A DNA stretch of 64,000 bases from the NCBI GenBank assembly GCA_022495005.1, contig JAGYXB010000519.1:103172-167171 (forward strand). Reading direction: 5' to 3'. The notes below the pieces were generated by a model. That model made no database searches, was not told the origin of the DNA, and worked only from the letters and a program-made list of their open reading frames with translations. The translations under genes and the position numbers were made by a program. Shown here piece by piece: positions 58,676 through 64,000 of this stretch (position 1 is its first letter; each line of letters begins with the position of its first letter). Source of the stretch: Rhyacophila brunnea (taxonomy: Eukaryota > Arthropoda > Insecta > Trichoptera > Rhyacophilidae).

Positions 58676-58770
58676 CAATCCAATAATGAATTTCCCAATC
58701 TAGTTTCTTTGACAGATTTTCGGCCTCCATTAACGCTTCAAGCGCCATCTTGTAGCGCTTTTGGCGAAAT
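58676..58770 (-). CDS. BBS4: BBS4, TPR exon A
   Basis: 95 nt after TTATTTCAG (acceptor AG at 58771-58772) and before GTAATT. The first base ends a split codon; 31 codons follow; the final G begins the Ala codon completed by exon B (phase 1). It encodes FRQKRYKMALEALMEAENLS, then KKLDWEIHYWI. This corresponds to the BBS4 segment '[27 protein letters not shown]'; the DWEI motif is shared. The upstream exons covering the N-terminus were not recognised in the remaining 5.2 kb. Confidence 0.85.
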
Positions 58771-59039
58771 CTGAAATAACAAAAATTAAAACCAGTAAAT
58801 ATACAATGAATCACCATTGTTCAAACTTGTATGTGTAAATCAGCGATTTCCAAAGTGCAGGCAAGTGACCCAAATAGTAGCGGTAGTAGGCACTACACTA
58901 CTAAAAAGAAAATAATACTAATCGATAGGTAGGGTTTTTAACCAATATGTGTCATTTTATGTGTTTTAAGTAATCCAACGTCTTGATTGTACACGAACAA
59001 ACATATTACTTAAATGAAATGTTTATCAATAGGTATGTC

Positions 59040-59410
59040 TAATTTATGAATATTAGAGTAGAGATGCGCTCTGCTTGTACATGAGTAAACAGTTTTTTTT
59101 TTACATAAATCATTTTGAAAACACTTCTGAGAAAATATATTATTATAATCAATAGAAAAAATCTTTTTTGAAAAAAATACGACACCCAGCAGGAAACGAA
59201 CCTGTATCTCTCGGGTTTCGCGCCCATGCACATATACCACTAGACTATAGGCGTCATACTTAATTGTGACAAATTTTAACTAATGGCTCTTAATACTCTC
59301 TGAAGCGCTTTCCAAATTTCATTACTATTAGCGATCGGCTTTTGTATTTTAAATCAAAGAAGTATTACTTTAATTACTAACCGACGTCACGGATCACGCC
59401 AAGATTTTTT
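59040..59410 (-). repeat. Family W repeat with tRNA-like core, copy W2
   Basis: Complement of W1. The core 59181-59255 (minus) is better preserved: acceptor GACGCCT pairs over seven positions with GGGTGTC, A box TAGTCTAGTGG and B box GGTTCGTTTCC are present. The anticodon arm GGGCGCGAAACCC lacks the invariant U33 in the expected place, so a functional tRNA is doubtful. Confidence 0.65.
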
Positions 59411-59679
59411 GTTGTAACTTACTTGAACTTGTTAATAATTTTAATTACTTACTTAACTATTTTTTCTTGTGTGTGTAAGTATTTTTTTAATTAACATTTA
59501 TTTCTCAAATCATTTTCTCATACGTCGCAGATCTCAGGCCACTCTTTGCCACTGGTTTACAGTGACATACCTAGAAAATTTGCCGCCCCTGAGAAGACTT
59601 AAAATACTACCCTTTATTAGGTTTACTGTTTGTAACTTTATATTAATGTAAACTAGGTACATAATGCTATAATATATTT

Positions 59680-60150
59680 ATTTAAAATAAGACACGTTGA
59701 GCACATAACAAATTATTAATTCAAGACGTTCACAACATGACATTTAGAATAAAAATTACAAGTAAATCAACTAGAGAAAAAACAAGGTAGAGAAAAAAAC
59801 AAATCAATAAAAATATAGAAAAGAAATAAAATAAAATAGAATTTTAAAAACACAATATATAATGCATCCCTAAAAATATCTATATCTCTAGGGAGTGCAT
59901 TGACCAGTCACATAGCCCTCGCTATTAGTGCCTGGTGAGCCTGACATGAGGAAATAGCTTCTACCCAAAATAGGTCACGCATGTAATTGACGGGTGCATA
60001 AAAAAAATCAAATTTTCTAGAATATCGGGATTGTAAACTATACCACGTGAAAAATGCTTTAAGAGCAGAAGAGACCTACGACTCTACGGGCTTCAAGAGA
60101 ATGAAATGCCAGCATGCCTTGAAGAAAGTTAGTCGGAAAATATTTTATTA
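59680..60150 (-). mobile_element. LINE 3' end
   Basis: The minus strand ends with the family 3' motif (complement TTCAAGACGTTCACAACATG) and tail. Decayed frames show LIARAM and LVNALPRDIDIF (about 59860-59950), and farther upstream LQGMLAFHSLEARRVVGLF (about 60060-60130), the usual C-terminal Jockey/CR1 blocks. Same family as 9986-10375. Confidence 0.65.
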
Positions 60151-61035
60151 TATTTGATTGATAAAAAATACAAAAATAAAATTTTAAATTATGATTTACA
60201 TAAACATTCATAACTTGCCGAGAAAGAAGCCGCTGTCAAAAAATCGGCAATGTACACAGAATCAATTTTCAAAAGGTATTTTTATTAGATTTTTTTCTTT
60301 AATTTTCCGTAAGCTCAGTAGGTACTTTTGTCGGTACATAATTCCCCAATATTAATTATCCCAGATTTCTATACATTTCTCAGAAACCACCCCTTTGATG
60401 GGTTTATTAAAAAAAAATATTATAGCGAAGCCACAACGTCGATTTTAAAAATGGAAACTCATCACGGGAAAATTTTTAACAAAGTGCCCATAATAATTTC
60501 CCTAATTGACATGCCGACGGTATGTCGCAGCCAGTGGAGAGTATGGGGAAAATATTTTTTGGACAATATTTGATATTTTTTTTTCTTTTCATAAAATGTC
60601 AGTTTTTTTTTACTTTATAATAATTACGAGCCATGCCTAAATAGGTAGGGCGTCCGTCATGGGTGGCATTGAAAGTTGTGAAAAACTGTGGGTACCTATT
60701 TAAATGAAACAAGATAATATATTATTATGTTTACCTGAACCTGGGAGGTAACTGTGTCATGTGACACCCCTGCTGTATGTAGGAGAATAATATAATATTT
60801 ATGTTTTTTTTTGTAATGATTCTAAATTAACCTTTTCAAAAAAAAAACTCCTGTAGCGCTATTAGGCTAGTTAGTAATCACAAATTAAAAAATATTACAT
60901 AAAAAAAATATTAACATGTGACGACAATAAAAATTAGAAAGATTGTAGAGAATGGTACCTATACACAGTAAAAAAATAATTCACAGATAACACTAGAGTT
61001 AACTATGAAAAAGCTCTAATGAATTCTCAATTTGT
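60151..61035. other. No gene seen
   Basis: AT-rich. The open frame at 60328-60573 has no recognisable family. A GCCATGCCTAAATAGGTAGG stretch at about 60632 is weakly SINE-like. Confidence 0.4.
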
Positions 61036-61039
61036 CAAT

Positions 61040-61300
61040 CTTCTTCTTCTTTCACCCTGTCACGACCCAGCATTGGGACATAGGGCACGCACAAGTTCGC
61101 GCCACTTCCCTCGATCCATCGCCAACTCTTGCGTCTCCCGCTATGTCAGACCTGAAGCACGTAGATCGCTTTTGTAGCACCGCTGCAGGGTGAGGGAGGG
61201 CCAGCCACAGCGACGGAACCCTTGAGGCTGTGCCACAAGGGTACGAAGTGTCGCACACTTTGGCGGCATCCGCAAAGCGTCTCTTCGTGATTACCTCAAT
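61040..61300 (-). pseudogene. LINE C-terminal fragment
   Basis: The minus strand reads LRRCYKSDLRASGLT, a stop, then RETQELAMDRGKWRELVRAL and CPNAGS before a stop. This is the 'xDLxxxGLT...AxDRxxWRxLV.ALCP' end of RTE-like endonuclease-reverse transcriptase proteins. The alternative 83-codon frame (61052-61303) is a shadow. Confidence 0.6.
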
Positions 61301-61347
61301 CACCGAAGCCTGCTGTATCCGCTCAAGAACTCGGGTGTTTTTTTTTT

Positions 61348-61392
61348 TTAATAATAACCATACCCTTGCTTTTTAGCACAAGGTGGTTGGGT
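61348..61392 (-). mobile_element. SINE-1 3' fragment
   Basis: CCTTGCTTTTTAGCACAAGG and the preceding AATAACCAT match the complement of the SINE-1 3' body at about 17210-17260. Confidence 0.55.
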
Positions 61393-61419
61393 GGGTTAGT
61401 TGCATTGATGTGGGGCTAA

Positions 61420-61743
61420 TTAGGTGCCTCCATTTATATCTTTAATTTTCTTTATGGCCAGGATTAAATATTTTGTGTAGTGTTCTTGTGTTGTTCTATT
61501 GCTTAGTGCTTCGTGAGGCTTTTGGAGGTCAATTTCGTGATTATGTTGTCTACATCGAGTCCTGAGAGTCCATCGCCCCCTTTCTAGTATAGGGCAGTCG
61601 TTGATGACATGCCACACAGTTTGAGATGTGTTGCCGTCACATGGACAACAGTCGTCATCCCTCAATTTAAATCTTTTTAGATAAGCTCGCACCGATCCGT
61701 GGCCTGTTAGTATCTGTGTGAGTTCGTGTGATATTTTTAAGTG
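61420..61743 (-). pseudogene. LINE RNase H-domain C-terminal fragment
   Basis: Reads ELTQILTGHGSVRAYLKRFK, then CCPCDGNTSQTVWHVINDCP, then DINGGT and a stop. The 'LTGHGxFxxYLxRF..........CxCG....T..H.L..CP' pattern is the end of the RNase H domain of Jockey/R1-type LINEs, including the zinc-knuckle-like C-C-H-C. The rest of the element is missing; it abuts another LINE fragment at 61744. Confidence 0.8.
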
Positions 61744-62790
61744 GTTTTAACTCGGGTCTTTGTAATACGGTCGTACCAATGTACCAATAAGATTCGGCGG
61801 AGACATCGATTCTCAAAGCTCAAAAGCCGAGACTCTTGAAGTTTAGTAAGATGCCATGTCTCACAGCTTGGGAATCCAATCCCGAGCCAAAATTCTGATC
61901 CCGGGATTTCGGGATTACAATTTGACAATCCCGGGATTGGCATTTTTTTCCATTGTTAATATAAAATTTTAATATTTACAAATAACATTGATAAAATCGG
62001 TCAAAAATAAATCTAGTATAATTTATACTATTTAAGACATTTATTGTTAATATTGTATACGTTCAATCTTGGAAATACACAAGTTTAATGGAGTAAATAA
62101 TATTGTAATATAAATAATAATGTGAATTTAATATGAGTTTGCTATTTCTGATAGTAAAGACATAATGAATGGATTAGCGAGATTTAAAATAGTAAAGCAA
62201 ATAATCATGGCGTACTTATGGCCTTTCCGCTTCATAAATCTAATTAGTCAGCCAAATATGAAACTGCCGTAAAACGTATGATAGCATGGTGGAATTACTT
62301 TTTTAAAAGTGCGAAGTATTGTTTTTTTCCAATCTTTCTCATTTTTAATAATTTATGTGAAAAAATAAAATGAATCGGCAACCTACACATGGGTATAAAT
62401 CAAACTTCATTCAAACCTAGTTTATTTCTAATGTAGCTATGTTTTTATTAAAAGTATTTTCTCTGTTATATTTTCGCTTTTATTTTATTTTCCATAAAAA
62501 TTGATAAAAAAATCAATCCCGAAATCCCGGGATTACGTTTATCAATCCCGGGATTCATAGGTATTGAAAATAGCTCGGGATCCCGGGATTGGAATCCCTA
62601 CTCACAACCATACAGGAGCACAGGTAGCACGGACGCGTTAAACAAACGACATTTGGTCCTCACAGAATACAGCCTTGACCTCCATGTGACTCCAAGTTGG
62701 TTGAATGCAGACCCAGAATGGTCAATATGGACGAATATTGCAATTTTACGTCCATGTCTTTACAGATTTTTTGTCAAATTCTGCCAACAC
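61744..62790 (-). pseudogene. RTE-like LINE reverse transcriptase C-terminus, split by a hAT element
   Basis: Two pieces (62601-62790 and 61744-61867) join across the hAT insertion at 61868-62600. Right piece: VTWRSRLYSVRTKCRLFNAS then VLPVLLYGCE. Left piece: ETWHLTKLQESRLLSFENRC then LRRILLVHWYDRITKTRV. Together they give the LLYGCETW..TK...RL..FE.RCLRRIL...W.DR.TN block that follows the RT domain in endonuclease-reverse transcriptase LINEs. The catalytic core is absent. Confidence 0.8.
61868..62600. mobile_element. hAT-type miniature element (TAGGGAATCC family), copy 2
   Basis: 733 bp, closely similar and parallel to 21879-22612 (ends TTGGGAATCCAATCCCGAG, complement of TAGGGATTCCAATCCCGGG). 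Flanking CTCACAGC (61860-61867) and CTCACAAC (62601-62608) match at 7 of 8. Removal rejoins a LINE reading frame. Confidence 0.87.
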
Positions 62791-62829
62791 GCCTGTAAGT
62801 GTTTGCTTAAGCAGTATAATATGTACACA

Positions 62830-63365
62830 CAAAGATAAAATTGACAACCTCATAACATATTTATATTTTTAGAGTAAACCGTTTTAATTGGTTCTTGCAC
62901 TAATGGCAGGTTAATTCGTGGGTCGGGATGTGAAGTCAGATAAGTCACAAATTGTCATTTTGAGATATAGCAAAAACAAAGTTCAAAAAATTCCCCACAT
63001 TCCCCTAATTATAGTTATGTTTTTTTATGAATAACAAATCAAAGTACATGTAATTGGCTTTCAATTATATGTCCTAGAAGTATTTTAACTATTTTGTTTC
63101 ATTAAAACTTGATTGGTTTAAAAAAAAGAAAATTGAGTTATCTGGATTTGCACAAAAAATGATTGACTTACCTTACTACGCACGAAGTAATATTATTATT
63201 TTTCCATAATAAATCCGACTAATATTAGCAATAAAACACACATTTTATACATACATCTTATTGGTTTATTGAACAAAATATATAAATTTAAAATTAGCAT
63301 TTTTATAACTTTTTTAAAACTTTAATGTTATTTAAGTAGTGAAAAGGCACAGAAACGTGAATATT
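62830..63365. other. No gene seen
   Basis: AT-rich, possibly the 3' flank of the gene relic to its right. Confidence 0.4.
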
Positions 63366-64000
63366 ATAAAGTTTTATCGTTATCATTAAACTTCAGTATG
63401 GATTTCTTCAATGGTATCAGGTTAAAATCCCTGACTGTCTGAAGTGACTCATAAAAATTTCTATAATACGGTAAAATATATGGAAGTAAGTCTATCAAAG
63501 CTTTCGTCTTGTCTCGTCTTATATATGAAATTTGTTAAAATGCAGTCGTCTCGTCGAGAGTTCTTTGAAATTTCACTATTCCTGGTTCATGTTTGTTGAA
63601 TTGAAGCCACTTAACATCTCTCCAAACAAACTTATTTCCATCTGTGTCTATTTTTCTGAGTTGCAATGGTCCTTTTAATCGATCCGAGTAGTTAAAAAAT
63701 CTGCGCGAGTCATTTCAGTGACTTTAAAAGGATTTTTTTTGCAGCCTCGCACATTAATTTGGCCCAATCATGAGGATGTTCGATCATTCCACTAAATGTC
63801 TTTTTATTCTTCTCAATTATGCGATGGTCACTTTCGCTCTCCATATTATGTGTGTGGCCAGAGACTAAACATTTGTGATCAATTTTGTTTACAGTCTCAG
63901 AATGTTTCACTGCTATCATGTATCCCCTCGGTTAAGTATTTGAACAGGCATGAAGCGATATCGTTAGCTTCTCTATTAGCAAGAGCCTCATGCCATACAT
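63366..64000 (-). pseudogene. DUF7869-like protein gene fragment, frameshifted, runs off the edge
   Basis: Reading leftward from the edge: VWHEALANREANDIASCLFK then YLTEGIH (63925-63998). After a frame change comes HKCLVSGHTHNMESESDHRI then IEKNKKTF (63710-63880). After another change come DRLKGPLQLRKIDTDGNKFV, then WLQFNKHEPGIVKF and a tail with ALIDLLPYILPYYRNFYE. The 'WHE...RGSNEIASCL...', 'KFLVSGHTHMxxDSDHxxIE' and 'FVWRDVKWLxF' blocks resemble a protein family common as multi-copy, transposon-associated genes in insects (DUF7869-type, as I recall it). Function unknown. Several frameshifts mark it as a relic. Confidence 0.6.

Noticed and set aside
59560..59610. CAGTGACATACCTAG with TTTGCCGCCCC, like a hAT left end
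   Set aside because: Only one end seen, merging into a LINE tail.
61052..61303. 83-codon frame with apparent coding composition
   Set aside because: The LINE protein match is in a different frame of the same strand.

Overview
The window looks like nuclear DNA from an animal, most probably an insect and perhaps a sap-feeding hemipteran such as an aphid. It is strongly AT-rich, it has one spliced gene with canonical GT-AG introns, eukaryotic tRNA genes, and a dense mix of hAT-type elements, Jockey/RTE-like LINEs, a Penelope-like element, a Helitron, tRNA-derived SINEs and short inverted-repeat elements. The insect and hemipteran assignment is inference from repeat content and base composition. 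Nothing prokaryotic, viral or CRISPR-like was seen.

The only host protein gene recognised is BBS4, on the minus strand. Four internal exons (58676-58770, 46996-47158, 28412-28565, 27887-28009) join in consistent reading phases to give about 178 residues of the tetratricopeptide-repeat array. The first and last exons were not found and probably lie outside the window or in parts I could not recognise. The introns (about 11.5 kb, 18.4 kb and 0.4 kb) are filled with mobile elements. Two apparently intact tRNA-Asn(GTT) genes (7431-7502, 54328-54399) sit in two copies of a duplicated segment of about 1 kb.

Layout. 1-8 kb: hAT-type non-autonomous elements with 8-bp target duplications, dispersed repeats, tRNA-Asn locus 1. 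8-16 kb: LINE 3' end, more hAT elements, a 500-bp palindrome flanked by TTAA, a nested inverted-repeat element. 16-25 kb: LINE scraps, SINE, an end-to-end Helitron with a broken helicase gene, two hAT elements, a TA-flanked element. 26-28.6 kb: Penelope-like reverse transcriptase with GIY-YIG remnant, then two BBS4 exons. 29-46 kb: the large BBS4 intron, including a three-layer nest at 32435-35552 whose innermost part is a 1381-bp near-perfect palindrome. 47-59 kb: BBS4 exons, Jockey-type LINE, tRNA-Asn locus 2, further elements. 59-64 kb: LINE fragments, one split by a hAT element, and a broken DUF7869-like gene running off the right edge.

Repeat families are named here for reference: X (about 460-490 bp, five copies, each carrying a sequence that fits the RFX X-box consensus), R (about 400 bp, six copies), P (CAGTGGCG-ended, four copies), V (two copies), W (tRNA-like, two inverted copies), SINE-1 and SINE-2. 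Boundaries given with target duplications are exact as read; other repeat boundaries are approximate. All alignments were made by eye.
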